From Halorussus amylolyticus (GTDB lineage Archaea; Halobacteriota; Halobacteria; Halobacteriales; Haladaptataceae), in assembly GCF_004143485.2 (NCBI RefSeq), contig NZ_ML974131.1:432476-496475 (forward strand): a DNA stretch of 64,000 bases, in the 5' to 3' direction. The translations under genes were made by a program, and so were the position numbers. Below, piece after piece: positions 52,476-61,158 of the stretch. Within the stretch, counting starts at the first letter, position 1. Every line of letters begins with the position of its first letter. Below the pieces are notes generated by a model. The model saw nothing but the letters and a program-made list of their open reading frames with translations, was not told where the DNA came from and searched no databases.

Positions 52476-53885
52476 CTACCGCAGCGCCTTCTCCACGCTC
52501 CCCGCAACGTTCCGCGCCTTCTCGGCCAGTTCCGCCGACACCTCTCCGTCTGCTACCGACTCGTCCAGTTCGTCGTCGTCCACCCGCCGGACCTCCCCGT
52601 CCGGGAACTTCACCACGTCCACGTGCAAATCGACGTAGCGCGCCGAGTCCGGAAACAGTTCGACCGGGGTGCAGACGTTCACGTAGGTCCCCTTGGTCTC
52701 GCCGTCGGAATCGCGGTACGCGGTCGGGTACCACCACCGGCCCTCGCGGAACTTCGTGACCGCCACGTCGCCCGACTCGCGGGGGACTTCGAGCGCGTCG
52801 TACAGGCCGCCGCCCGACATCTTCCGGCGGACCGTCACCCTCCCCTCGTCGGGGTCGCAGGCCGTCACCTCTCCCTTGCCGAGTGAGAAGCATCGGCCGT
52901 CTGGCTTGCCGTGGCGAATCGCTACTCGGTCGCCCTCCGCGGGACCGAACTGCCGGAGGGCCGCGCCCGTGGGGAACTCCGTTCCCACGTTTCCGAGATC
53001 CTCCGCGAAGTCCACCGCGGCGCTCGCCGACTCGTGGGCGGCCTTCACCCGGTGGTGTCCGGGTATCGTGGTCGTGACCGCCCGGCGGTCGGCGTCGAGG
53101 TCGAATCTCGACTCTCGGCCGAACCACACCCACTCGGTCGCTTCGGGCGCGACGAGTCGTTCGGGGGCGTTCTCCTCGGAGTCCGAGTCCTCTTTTCCGA
53201 GCGCGTCGTCTATCTCCTCGGTGCGCTCGACGGCGCTGGCGAGCGCGTCGTCCATCGCGCCGAACTCGGCGTCCTCGGCGGCGTACTCCCACTTGACGCC
53301 CCACTCGTCGGGTACCTCGGTCGGGAGCATTTCGGTGGTCCGAGCGAGTTCGGTTCGGGTCGCGTCGTCGCCGTCGGCGACGACGCGGTCGATACCGGTC
53401 GAGAGGCTGACCACGCCGCCGAACGCGTGCAACGCCGCGCCGAGTCCGGGCCGGTGGTCGGCCCACGGAGCGACGGGGTCGTGGACCTGCACGCGCACGC
53501 GGTCGCCCGCGTGGACGCGCCGGTCGATTTTGTTGAACGGGAGGTAGCCCTCGCGGTCGCCGAGGTCCACGACCGCGCCGCCGCCGAGCGTCTCGGTGAC
53601 TTCGGCGTCGAACACCGCGCCGCGCGGGGCGGGGTCGGACCACCGGAACGCGTCGAGACCGTCAGCGATGGTCTCGGCGACCGACGCGACCGTCTCGGGG
53701 TCGCCGACGACGCCGACGCCCTGCCTGTCGTCGGTCGTCTCTATCGTCGCGTCGTACTCCTCGCTCGGGAAATCTGCGTCGAAGCGCCGCCGGATGGGCG
53801 GGGAGGCCTGCACCACGTCGAACGCCCCGCGGAGGCGCTCGGTCAGCGCGGTGGTGTAGATGCCCCTGATTCGGAGGCTACTCAT
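52476..53885 (-). CDS. fau-1: Probable ribonuclease FAU-1 (RNase E/G-like, DUF402)
   Basis: 469 aa. Family features: N-terminal SSLRIRGIYTTALTERL, an S1-like OB segment GAVFDAEVTETLGGGAVVDL with GYLPFNK, then a C-terminal DUF402 domain (GRWWYPTAYRDSDGETKGTY, YVDLHVDVVKFPDGEVRRVD). FAU-1 of Pyrococcus binds AU-rich RNA and has been reported to cleave RNA. The mid part has an acidic spacer KEDSDSEENAPE. Element E1 lies between it and the small gene upstream. Confidence 0.9.
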   Translation of the reverse strand: MSSLRIRGIYTTALTERLRGAFDVVQASPPIRRRFDADFPSEEYDATIETTDDRQGVGVVGDPETVASVAETIADGLDAFRWSDPAPRGAVFDAEVTETLGGGAVVDLGDREGYLPFNKIDRRVHAGDRVRVQVHDPVAPWADHRPGLGAALHAFGGVVSLSTGIDRVVADGDDATRTELARTTEMLPTEVPDEWGVKWEYAAEDAEFGAMDDALASAVERTEEIDDALGKEDSDSEENAPERLVAPEATEWVWFGRESRFDLDADRRAVTTTIPGHHRVKAAHESASAAVDFAEDLGNVGTEFPTGAALRQFGPAEGDRVAIRHGKPDGRCFSLGKGEVTACDPDEGRVTVRRKMSGGGLYDALEVPRESGDVAVTKFREGRWWYPTAYRDSDGETKGTYVNVCTPVELFPDSARYVDLHVDVVKFPDGEVRRVDDDELDESVADGEVSAELAEKARNVAGSVEKALR

Positions 53886-53936
53886 GGCAGAACGGTAGGC
53901 GAGCGCGAATATCGGTCTGGCGATTCGAGAAGGCTA

Positions 53937-54047
53937 TCGGGTCGTGCGTAATTCTGCTCTGCCGCGCCGTCCTAGACCCGTGTTTTGGACTTCCGAGACG
54001 CCAGACCGTCGAAGAGTTCCCGAAAATAGTTACGCACGACCCTCTCA
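53937..54047 (-). repeat. Stop-codon-anchored stem element, copy E1
   Basis: On the minus strand it opens with TGAGAG, where TGA (54047-54045) is the stop of the 78-aa gene. The arm GGGTCGTGCGTAA (54042-54030) pairs perfectly with TTACGCACGACCC (53951-53939), 13 bp. CTATTTTCGG follows the first arm, and 78 nt separate the arms. FAU-1 begins 48 bases after the element on the same strand. Confidence 0.7.
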
Positions 54048-54281
54048 GTCGTCGGCGGGGAGCGTGCCGGTCCAGTTCGCGTCGGACGCTCCGGTGGCGG
54101 GGTCGAGGTCGGGCGTTGGGGCTTCGGAGGCCGTTTCCTCGGCGACCGATTCCGTCTCGTCGGCCGATTCTGCCGTGTTCGCGTCGGTTTCGCCGCTCTC
54201 GGCGGGTGTTCGTCGGTTCTCGTCGTCCGGTCCCGGCGGGGCCGTGTACATGAGTCCGCGACTCTGACTTCGGAACGTCAT
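54045..54281 (-). CDS. Small acidic hypothetical protein
   Basis: 78 aa. A short basic/aromatic N-terminus MTFRSQSRGLMYTAPPGPDD is followed by a Glu/Ser/Asp-rich low-complexity tail. It has no recognisable fold. Support for being real: position in a divergent promoter region with an AT-rich palindrome upstream, and a stop codon that coincides with the E1 element exactly as for two confident genes. Otherwise moderate. Confidence 0.5.
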   Translation of the reverse strand: MTFRSQSRGLMYTAPPGPDDENRRTPAESGETDANTAESADETESVAEETASEAPTPDLDPATGASDANWTGTLPADD

Positions 54282-54332
54282 CTTGGTCGAGTTGTAGTCC
54301 GGTTCTCCGTGATAAGAACTCCCCTACTAGTG

Positions 54333-54356
54333 TTAATGGTATTTAATCTCCATTAA
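54333..54356. promoter_or_regulatory. AT-rich palindrome in divergent promoter region
   Basis: TTAATGG (54333-54339), TATTTAATCT, CCATTAA (54350-54356). The spacer contains a TATA-like TATTTAAT. It lies 52 bases upstream of the minus-strand small gene and 59 bases upstream of the PrsW gene, so either may be controlled. Confidence 0.5.
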
Positions 54357-54414
54357 GGTGTTATAGGTCTCCGCGGGGTCAGATAGTTGACGCTGGGATA
54401 CGTAGCCCGCGCCG

Positions 54415-55581
54415 ATGGGAGCACAACGCGACCCGGTGGAAGAAGGTTCAACCGATTCGGCGGACCTCTACGACATCGCGACGTGGGAGAACCGAACGCG
54501 GTTAGACTGGATTTCGAGCCTCATCCACCGCGGCCTCCGAGCGTCCGCGCAGGCAATCGTCGTTCTACTCGCGGTCGCGATTCTGGCGGCGCAGTTCTAC
54601 CTGACCGGACTCGCCGCGGTCCAGGACCCGATTATCGGTTCGTTCGTGCTGCTGTCGGTCGTTCCCGCGTTCGGTCTCGCGCTCTACATCTGGTACGCTG
54701 ACGTGACGACCTCCGAACCGCTCGGTCTCCTCGTCGGGACGTTCCTGCTCGGCGTGCTGTTCGCCGGGTTCGCGGCCATCCTCAACACGCTCGCCAGCGG
54801 ACTGACGCTGGTCCCGGTGGTCGGGATGGTGCTGTTCTTCTATCTGGTCGTCGCCCCGGTCGAGGAGACCGTCAAACTCCTCGCGGTTCGGCTCTACGCC
54901 TTCCGGAGCAACCGATTCGACGCGGTCGTCGACGGCGCGGTGTACGGCGCGATGGCGGGTCTCGGCTTCGCCACCATCGAGAACGCCATCTACATCACCC
55001 AGGGCATCGAGGGCGTCAACAGTCTGGGTTCCCAGACCATCACCGAAGCGGGCCAGACCGCCGCGGTTCGCCTGCTCGCGGGACCGGGTCACGTCATCTA
55101 CTCGGCGTTCGCGGGCTACTACCTCGGACTCGCGAAGTTCAACCGCGAGAACGCGGGTCCCATCGTAGTGAAGGGCCTCCTCATCGCGGGGTTCATCCAC
55201 GCGACGTACAACAGCGCGGTGACCTACCTGCCCGATGTCGTGGACTATTTCGACATCGCGGTGTCGCCCGGCGTCGCGTTCCTCGGATTCATCCTGGTGT
55301 ACGACGGCGTGTTCGGCTACATCCTCTACCGGAAAATCGCCCGATACCGGAACGCCTACAAACAGACCGACATGGGTCGGAGCGTGAGCTTCGACGGCGC
55401 GACCGGCGAGGGAGTCGGTGCACGCGAAGAAATCGATGCACGCGAAGAGACCGACACGCGCGAAGAGACCGACACGCGCGAAGAGACCGAGCCGGACGAG
55501 AGCGCGTCGGCGTCGAGCGATGACACCTCGGACGTCGGGGACGCATCCGACGCGGACGACGACCGCTTCGGTTGGAAGTGA
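54415..55581 (+). CDS. PrsW family intramembrane metalloprotease
   Basis: 388 aa with eight or so membrane helices. The PrsW/CaaX-like active site shows EETVK at residues 150-154 (VVAPVEETVKLLAVRL), GLGFATIENAIY with the second Glu, and metal-binding HVIYSAFAGYYLGL and FIHATYNS. Such proteases cut membrane-bound signalling proteins. The cytosolic C-terminal tail has four hexapeptide repeats of (A/T)REE(I/T)(D/E) type encoded by 18-bp DNA repeats (about 55420-55492). Substrate unknown. Confidence 0.88.
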   Translation: MGAQRDPVEEGSTDSADLYDIATWENRTRLDWISSLIHRGLRASAQAIVVLLAVAILAAQFYLTGLAAVQDPIIGSFVLLSVVPAFGLALYIWYADVTTSEPLGLLVGTFLLGVLFAGFAAILNTLASGLTLVPVVGMVLFFYLVVAPVEETVKLLAVRLYAFRSNRFDAVVDGAVYGAMAGLGFATIENAIYITQGIEGVNSLGSQTITEAGQTAAVRLLAGPGHVIYSAFAGYYLGLAKFNRENAGPIVVKGLLIAGFIHATYNSAVTYLPDVVDYFDIAVSPGVAFLGFILVYDGVFGYILYRKIARYRNAYKQTDMGRSVSFDGATGEGVGAREEIDAREETDTREETDTREETEPDESASASSDDTSDVGDASDADDDRFGWK

Positions 55582-55602
55582 AATCAGACGGCTCGCCCGG
55601 AC

Positions 55603-56265
55603 CTACGCCTCGAATCCCGCGTCGGCCAGCAGTCGCTCGGCGTACTTCGCGATGACGTCCACTTCGAGGTGGACGGGGTCGCCGGGTTCTTTCTCCGAGA
55701 GGTTCGTCACTCGGCGCGTCTCGGGGATGATGGCGACCGAGAAGGCGTCGTCGTCTCGCTCGGCGACGGTGAGGCTGATGCCGTCCACCGCGACCGACCC
55801 CTTGTCCACGACGTACTTGCCGAACCCCTCGGGGAGCGCGAACTCGTACTCCCAGCCGCCTCGCGGCTCGCTCTGCTCACCGCTCGGCTTGTCCGAGGCG
55901 CGTAGCGCCTCGCCATCCTCACCGACTTGGCGCACGTCCGCGACCTCTGCGGTCGTATCGACGTGACCCTGCACGACGTGGCCGTCGAACCGGCCGTCGG
56001 CGGGCATCGCGCGTTCGAGGTTCACGGGGTCGCCCGCCTCGACCTCACCGAGGTAGGTCTTCGCGACCGTCTCGCTCGCCAGAAACACCTCGAACCACCC
56101 CGGGCCGTGGTCCTCGACCGTGAGACAGACGCCGCTCACGCTCACGCTCTGGCCGCGGTCGAGGTCCTGTGCGACTCGGTCGCCCGCGAGGGTGAGCCGT
56201 CGGCCCTCGTCGGTGTCGGTCACGTCCCGTACCTCGCCCGCCTCCTCAACGATTCCGGTAAACAT
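55603..56265 (-). CDS. ribE: Riboflavin synthase alpha chain, with a loop insertion
   Basis: 220 aa. Forms riboflavin from two lumazine molecules. Both lumazine-protein domains are present: MFTGIVEEAGEV...SVSVSGVCLTV and VVQGHVDTTAEVADV...VAVDGISLTV. Between residues about 116 and 137 lies EALRASDKPSGEQSEPRGG, absent from bacterial homologues and encoded by GC-rich DNA with a perfect 8-bp hairpin; it looks like an inserted repeat kept in frame. ATG at 56265. Confidence 0.95.
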   Translation of the reverse strand: MFTGIVEEAGEVRDVTDTDEGRRLTLAGDRVAQDLDRGQSVSVSGVCLTVEDHGPGWFEVFLASETVAKTYLGEVEAGDPVNLERAMPADGRFDGHVVQGHVDTTAEVADVRQVGEDGEALRASDKPSGEQSEPRGGWEYEFALPEGFGKYVVDKGSVAVDGISLTVAERDDDAFSVAIIPETRRVTNLSEKEPGDPVHLEVDVIAKYAERLLADAGFEA

Positions 56266-56391
56266 ACCAGATTTGTGGTGGCGGTCGGATGAAAAGGATT
56301 CCGGAGTCGCGTCGAAGGTAGGGCGCATCGAAGCGGAACCCCCGGTCCGCGCTCGCGGGATTTTTAACGCGTCGGAGGGAAAGGACACCCA

Positions 56392-56637
56392 ATGAGCAAG
56401 CCGGGTATCGTGGGTACGATTCAGTTGGCGGCGACGCTCGTGTTCGCCCTCCCGGTGGGCCTGCTCGGCGTCGAGAAACTCCTCGCGGGCGAGACGACCG
56501 TCGGCGCGGCGTTCGTCGGCGTCGCGGTTCTGATGGTCGTGCTGGAGGAGTATCTGACGAGTCCGACCGACGTGCCGGGGTCGGTCGCGCAGAAGGCGGT
56601 CGGGAAGGTGGCGAAGACGCCTGATGAAGAGGAGTAG
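56392..56637 (+). CDS. Small two-helix membrane protein (DUF7533-like)
   Basis: 81 aa: MSKPGIVGTIQLAATLVFAL continues as a first helix, a second helix TTVGAAFVGVAVLMVVLEEYL follows, then a polar tail SPTDVPGSVAQKAVGKVAKT. The pattern fits a conserved haloarchaeal small membrane family. It is divergent from ribE, 126 bases apart. Role unknown. Confidence 0.7.
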   Translation: MSKPGIVGTIQLAATLVFALPVGLLGVEKLLAGETTVGAAFVGVAVLMVVLEEYLTSPTDVPGSVAQKAVGKVAKTPDEEE

Positions 56638-56699
56638 CTAGAGGGAAGCGTCGAAGTGGACGGTTTTTTTCGGAGATTGTGGACTCATCTCTTTTAGAC

Positions 56700-57001
56700 G
56701 AAGCTAGCTACTCCCGGTACAAATGAGGACCGCCCCGCACAGCACCGCGCCCCCGTTCCTCCCCGCGTGCGCTTGCGCCCTTGTGGGGGCGCAAGCGCGG
56801 CGCATCCCGTGGCTCGTGTCGCCTCCGAAGCGCCCGGCTCGTCCCAGCCCCTGCGGTCGGATGCACCGCGCACCGTAGGTGCGCGAGTGGGGAGGTGTGG
56901 GGACCCTCGGCGGATGAAGGGCGAAGGAAGCGCGAGCGACCGGAGGTCGCGAGCAACGACTGAGGGCTTCTTTCTCATATGTACCGGGAGTAGCTAGCTT
57001 C
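56700..57001. repeat. 302-bp element with terminal inverted repeats (copy B)
   Basis: Left end GAAGCTAGCTACTCCCGG... (56700-56720) and right end its exact reverse complement (56981-57001), with further near-matching bases inside (GTACAAATGAG versus GTACATATGAG). Internal hairpins: CGCTTGCGCCC/GGGCGCAAGCG (about 56768-56794) and CGCGCACC-GTA-GGTGCGCG (56866-56884), the latter in the same position as the different hairpin of copy A. Fills most of the 56638-57086 gap. Confidence 0.8.
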
Positions 57002-57086
57002 TCTGTCGTCCATCGTGAAGAAGTAGCTCCGTAGTCGCAACTCTCCCACGCCATAGAAGCCACAAACTGAGCAAAAATGCCCGAAC

Positions 57087-58931
57087 TCAGTCCGATTGGG
57101 CGGGCGGTTCTTCCAACTCCGCCAGCACGTCCTCAACGCTCTTCTCGTTGCGCTCGTTGTAGAGCAGCACGTCGATGGGAAGCGTGGGCGCGCCGCTGAC
57201 GAGGTTCTCCATGATGACGAGGCGCTCGCGGGCGCGGGACATCCCGACGTAGAACACCCGGCGCTCGTTGTCGGTCAGCGTCGGCACGGGGTCGGTCTTG
57301 GAGGTGAACTCTTCGATGTCGTCGGGCACGTCCGCCTCGTCCACCGTGGCGGCCATCTGCTCGACCACCTTCTCGGTCAGGTCGGTGGCGACGAACACGT
57401 GGTCGGCCTCGCGACCCTTCGCGGAGTGGATGGTCCCGATTCGGACCCGGTCTTCGGGCATGCCGTGGTACTTCGCGTTCTGGAAGTACGCCTTCATCGA
57501 GTTCTTCTGGAAGCTCGTGACCTTCCGGACCATGTCGGCGGCCGACGCCGGACCGGGCATGAACGGCGCGAACTCGGTCACGAAGTCGGCATCGACTTCG
57601 ATTTCAGCGAGGTCGTCGGTGTCCGCCTCCTCCTTGCGCTCGTCGATGGCGTCGAACAGTTCGTCGCGCTCGTTCGTTCCGAACGCCGAGTCCTGAAGCA
57701 TGTCGGCGAGTCGCCGTGCCTGCAGGCCCGTGATGGGTTCGTCGGCGTCGATTTGCTCGACCGCCCGGACGTACTGGGTGAGTCTGTCGGTCCACATCCG
57801 CTGGTCGGTCAGACACCGGAACGGGATGCCTTCGTCGATGAATTCGTCGATGAACCGGAACATCTGGTAACGCGCCCGGAACAGGAGCATCAGGGTGCCG
57901 TCGTGTTCGTCCACGGTGTACCGGACGTTTCGAACGAGGTCGAGCATCGACGGGCTATCTATCTGTTCGACCGTCCCGCCCTGTTTCCGGGGCGAGAGGT
58001 TCTTCTCCTGACGCTGGTCGATGTGGCGGACCTCGTGTTGGACGACGCGGAGAATCTCGGAGGGAAGTCGGTGGGAGGTGTCGAGAATCACGTCGTCGCC
58101 GCCCTCCTCAAGCAGGAGTCGGGGGTCCGCGCCCTGCCACGCGTAGACGACCTGGTCGTCGTCGCCCGCGATGAGGACCTTCTCCATGTGGGGCTTCCAC
58201 TCCTCGTACACGTCGTACTGGAGGCTGGTGATGTCCTGAAACTCGTCGATGACCAGATACTCGACGTTCGGGAGGAGCGACCGCTGTTTCACGCGTTCGA
58301 GCATGTCGGCGAAGCCCACGAGGTCGTTTTCGCCCTTGTACGAACGCCACCCGCGAATGGCCTCGGGCACGTCGATTCGGTCGTCGGAACTCGGCCACGT
58401 CGGGGTGTACTTGTTGCCCTCCTGGGCGTTGGGGTCGATGTCCGGCGGTAGGCGGACCTCCTCGTCGTTCCACTGGAACGGCACGTCGTACCAGTCGGCC
58501 ACGTCCCTGCTGGTGCGCTGGAGCCACTGGCTGGTCGCGATAATCTTGTTGCCGAGCGTGGTCGAGCGGGCGGTTCGCCGTCCCGCGCCGCTGTACTCGT
58601 CCTCGAACTCGATGCCGAAGTCCTCGCAGAACTCCTTCTTGTCGGACTCGCCGACCACGTCGTTTCGCGAGAGGTCCAGGAGTTCGTACGCCTTCGCGTG
58701 CATCGTGCAGACCGACCCCTGCAGGGACCGGGGGTTGAGGTCCCGGCGCTCGGCGAGGCGCTCGCGGACCTCGTTGGCGGCCGCGCGAGTGTACGAGACC
58801 AGTAGAATGTCCTTGACGCCCACGCCCTCCTGGTCGAGGAGGTCCTCGACTCGGTCGAGGAGTTCGGTGGTCTTCCCGCTCCCCGGACCGCCGAAGAGGC
58901 GGGTCACGCGTTCGTCCGTATCGTCGCTCAT
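57087..58931 (-). CDS. UvrD/PcrA-like superfamily 1 DNA helicase
   Basis: 614 aa SF1A helicase. Motif I LFGGPGSGKTTELLDRVEDL, Ia LVSYTRAAANEVRERL, II VEYLVIDEFQDITSLQYDVY, III LIAGDDDQVVYAWQGADPRL, V IGTIHSAKGREADHVFVATDL, VI RRVFYVGMSRARERLVIME. Complete, with no nuclease domain, so a translocating helicase for DNA repair or recombination. ATG at 58931. Element E2 and a zinc-ribbon gene lie upstream on the same strand. Confidence 0.95.
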   Translation of the reverse strand: MSDDTDERVTRLFGGPGSGKTTELLDRVEDLLDQEGVGVKDILLVSYTRAAANEVRERLAERRDLNPRSLQGSVCTMHAKAYELLDLSRNDVVGESDKKEFCEDFGIEFEDEYSGAGRRTARSTTLGNKIIATSQWLQRTSRDVADWYDVPFQWNDEEVRLPPDIDPNAQEGNKYTPTWPSSDDRIDVPEAIRGWRSYKGENDLVGFADMLERVKQRSLLPNVEYLVIDEFQDITSLQYDVYEEWKPHMEKVLIAGDDDQVVYAWQGADPRLLLEEGGDDVILDTSHRLPSEILRVVQHEVRHIDQRQEKNLSPRKQGGTVEQIDSPSMLDLVRNVRYTVDEHDGTLMLLFRARYQMFRFIDEFIDEGIPFRCLTDQRMWTDRLTQYVRAVEQIDADEPITGLQARRLADMLQDSAFGTNERDELFDAIDERKEEADTDDLAEIEVDADFVTEFAPFMPGPASAADMVRKVTSFQKNSMKAYFQNAKYHGMPEDRVRIGTIHSAKGREADHVFVATDLTEKVVEQMAATVDEADVPDDIEEFTSKTDPVPTLTDNERRVFYVGMSRARERLVIMENLVSGAPTLPIDVLLYNERNEKSVEDVLAELEEPPAQSD

Positions 58932-59054
58932 TACACCAATCACATGTTCCCCGTACTCATAAAGGGACGTGAATTGGTTCCGCCGCGGGGGGCGGTCGGA
59001 CACAACGCTCCGCACCGGACGGAGTTCGGGGAGAAGACGCCCCGACGCCGTGTC

Positions 59055-59166
59055 ATAGGGTCGGTCGTCATTCTTTGCCGACCCGCATCCGTCACCGGAC
59101 GATTTCACGCCCGATTCAGCCGAGAGAGCGTACGACTGCTGAAAATAGTTACGACCGACCCTATCA
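59055..59166 (-). repeat. Stop-codon-anchored stem element, copy E2
   Basis: On the minus strand it opens with TGATAG, the TGA (59166-59164) being the stop of the small zinc-ribbon gene. Arm ATAGGGTCGGTCGT (59164-59151) pairs perfectly with ACGACCGACCCTAT (59068-59055), 14 bp. AACTATTTTCAG follows the first arm; 82 nt separate the arms. Together with the 59326-59547 gap (no further gene seen) it occupies the space around the zinc-ribbon gene. Confidence 0.7.
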
Positions 59167-59325
59167 GGAGGTGTTTCGCGGTGAGCGGGCTTCGCGCACT
59201 TCGCTTCCGTCTCGAATCTTGTCCTCGCATTCGGGGCAGACGCGCGGTTCGTCCACGCCGCGCGGGGTGAACACCCGCGCGTAGGCGTCGGTCACGAACG
59301 CCCCGCAGTTTTGACACTCTGGCAT
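59164..59325 (-). CDS. Small zinc-ribbon protein (DUF7563-like)
   Basis: 53 aa: MPECQNCGAFVTDAYARVFT continuing to CPECEDKIRDGSEV. Two CxxC pairs (residues 4/7 and 30/33) form a zinc ribbon of the type common among tiny haloarchaeal proteins. A TATA-like AATATATT lies about 28 bases upstream (near 59350), fitting leaderless expression. Stop codon TGA is the start of element E2. Function unknown. Confidence 0.85.
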   Translation of the reverse strand: MPECQNCGAFVTDAYARVFTPRGVDEPRVCPECEDKIRDGSEVREARSPRNTS

Positions 59326-59547
59326 TCTCTTGTGAGGCTACGGAAATCTTACAATATATTTCTATCGACACCGACTGAACGTGGCCGGAAACGGAACGCT
59401 CCGACCGTCGCGTCCTGCGGTGACGGGGCGAGACGCTCACCGGAGGTGGATAAGTCGGTCGGCGGAGCAGTCCGGCAGGTCACGACTGCGTGGGACGGAA
59501 AACAACGCAAAAGCTACACTGTATCGACTACAGGGCCTCGTCGCACG

Positions 59548-59727
59548 CTACGGTCGCCAACCGCACACCGAACACTCGCTCGCGGCGGTGTCGTGGAGGC
59601 CGCCGCAGTCGGGGCATTTCTTCTTGTTATAATCCGTCTGCCAGCCGACCGTTTCGGTTTCGTGGCCACGCTCGGACAGGAAGTCGTCGAAAAGTGCGTC
59701 GTCGTCGCCAGTCGGTGCGGTCGCCAT
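59548..59727 (-). CDS. HVO_0416-like small zinc finger protein
   Basis: 59 aa: MATAPTGDDDALFDDFLSER, VGWQTDYNKKKCPDCGGLHD and CSVCGWRP at the end. The two CPxCG-type pairs (CPDCG, CSVCG) and the GHETETVGWQ segment match the haloarchaeal HVO_0416 family as I remember it. TATA-like CATTATATGG lies 25-30 bases upstream. ATG 59727 is used; an upstream in-frame ATG would add seven residues. Function unknown. Confidence 0.85.
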   Translation of the reverse strand: MATAPTGDDDALFDDFLSERGHETETVGWQTDYNKKKCPDCGGLHDTAASECSVCGWRP

Positions 59728-59870
59728 ACATGGTATGCTAACGCACACCAGCCATATAATGGTATTGGTCCAACAAACCGATTCCAGACCTGTTCAATCG
59801 CTGATTTCTCTTGCGACTGGACTCGTCCGAGGAGATAGGCTGACCGTACCGACCGCGCTCGGTCCGATAC

Positions 59871-61085
59871 TCACTCCAGCGCGAGCAGGTGGTACGACTC
59901 TTCGCTGGTCTGGGCCACCACGTAGAGCGTGCCGTCGTTCAGCACGGGACCCGGACCCACTCGACCGAAAAACGACTCCTCGAATCGGAGCGCGGGTCCG
60001 TCGCCGAGCAAGCCCGACGGCGTCGGGTCGAGCGCGTAGAGCGCGTCGCCGCCGACGAACAGCGTGTCGCGGCCGAGCGCGGGCGCGGTCCACCGCCAGT
60101 CGCCCGTGTCGTGTTTCCACGCGCGCTCGCCGGTGTCGGGGTCGATGGCGGAGAGACCCCCCGTGCCGGTCGCGTAGACGTGGGACTTCACGGCCAGTCC
60201 GGCGCTCGCCACTCCCGAGTCCGCGTCCCACGCGAAGGTTCCCTTCGACTCCCTTTCGAGGTCGGCGGCGTAGGTCCGGCCGTCGAAACAGTTGACGTAA
60301 ATGCGGTCGGTGTCCGTAGTCGGCGGGGCCTCCGGCACGGCCGGGAGGTTCCACTCGCCCGCGCCCGTCCCGTCGGGACCGAGCAGATACAGCGTTCCGG
60401 CCTCCGAAGCGACTGCGACGGAGTACCCGCTGTAGATGGCTGGCGACCCCAGAAGCGTGCCGAACAGTCGGCGCGACCAGTCCACGTCGCCGGTCTCCGA
60501 ATCGACCCGGTGAATCGTCTCGCCAGCGGGAACGTAGAGGCGGTCGCCCGAGTAGGTCGCGGGCGACCTGACGATGGCGTTTTTCTCGAACGTCCGCTCC
60601 CACAGCGTCTCGCCGGTCGCGGCGTCGAGCGCGAGCAGGCTGTCGTTCGCGCCGAGGTACGCGGTTTCGCCGACGACGAGCGGCGGTCCGCCCGCGCCGG
60701 ACTTCGTCCACAGTTGACTCCCGTCGCTCGCGTCGTACACCGCGAGGTCCCGCACCGTCAGTTGGTAGACTCGGCCATCCGCGACGATTGGCTCGGCGGC
60801 GGTCATCTGAAAGACCTCCGTGCGCCACTGCTCTTCGACGCCGTCTACCGGGGCCTTCCCGTCCGCGACTTCCCGCGTGTTGCTCGCGTTACAGCCGAAA
60901 CTCGACCACTCGCCGTCGGCACCGAAGATGTGGTCGCCGGGGTCGGGACGGTGGTCCACGCCCGATTCGGGCGGTTCGTCCGGGGTCGGTTCGAGCGGGT
61001 CGTCGGGGAGTGCGGCGCATCCGGCGAGCGCCGCGGAGACGGCGCTCGCTCCGAGCGCGGATAGAAGCGTTCGTCTGGAGGGCAC
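59871..61085 (-). CDS. PQQ-type beta-propeller lipoprotein
   Basis: 404 aa from a GTG start (VPSRRTLLSALGASAVSAAL). Tat motif SRRTLL and lipobox ALAGC indicate export and lipid anchoring. The rest is an eight-bladed propeller of PQQ-like repeats (YLTVRDLAVYDASDGSQLWT-like and ALDAATGETLWERTF blades), without clear PQQ-binding residues, so it is structural or protein-binding, possibly BamB-like. An in-frame ATG at 61124 would add 13 residues before the Tat motif. Confidence 0.85.
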   Translation of the reverse strand: MPSRRTLLSALGASAVSAALAGCAALPDDPLEPTPDEPPESGVDHRPDPGDHIFGADGEWSSFGCNASNTREVADGKAPVDGVEEQWRTEVFQMTAAEPIVADGRVYQLTVRDLAVYDASDGSQLWTKSGAGGPPLVVGETAYLGANDSLLALDAATGETLWERTFEKNAIVRSPATYSGDRLYVPAGETIHRVDSETGDVDWSRRLFGTLLGSPAIYSGYSVAVASEAGTLYLLGPDGTGAGEWNLPAVPEAPPTTDTDRIYVNCFDGRTYAADLERESKGTFAWDADSGVASAGLAVKSHVYATGTGGLSAIDPDTGERAWKHDTGDWRWTAPALGRDTLFVGGDALYALDPTPSGLLGDGPALRFEESFFGRVGPGPVLNDGTLYVVAQTSEESYHLLALE

Positions 61086-61158
61086 ACCTCTGAAGTTTCG
61101 TGCCGGAAAAATAACCGTTTCCACTCGGCGGGGATTCCGGACCCGACGACCGACCCTC

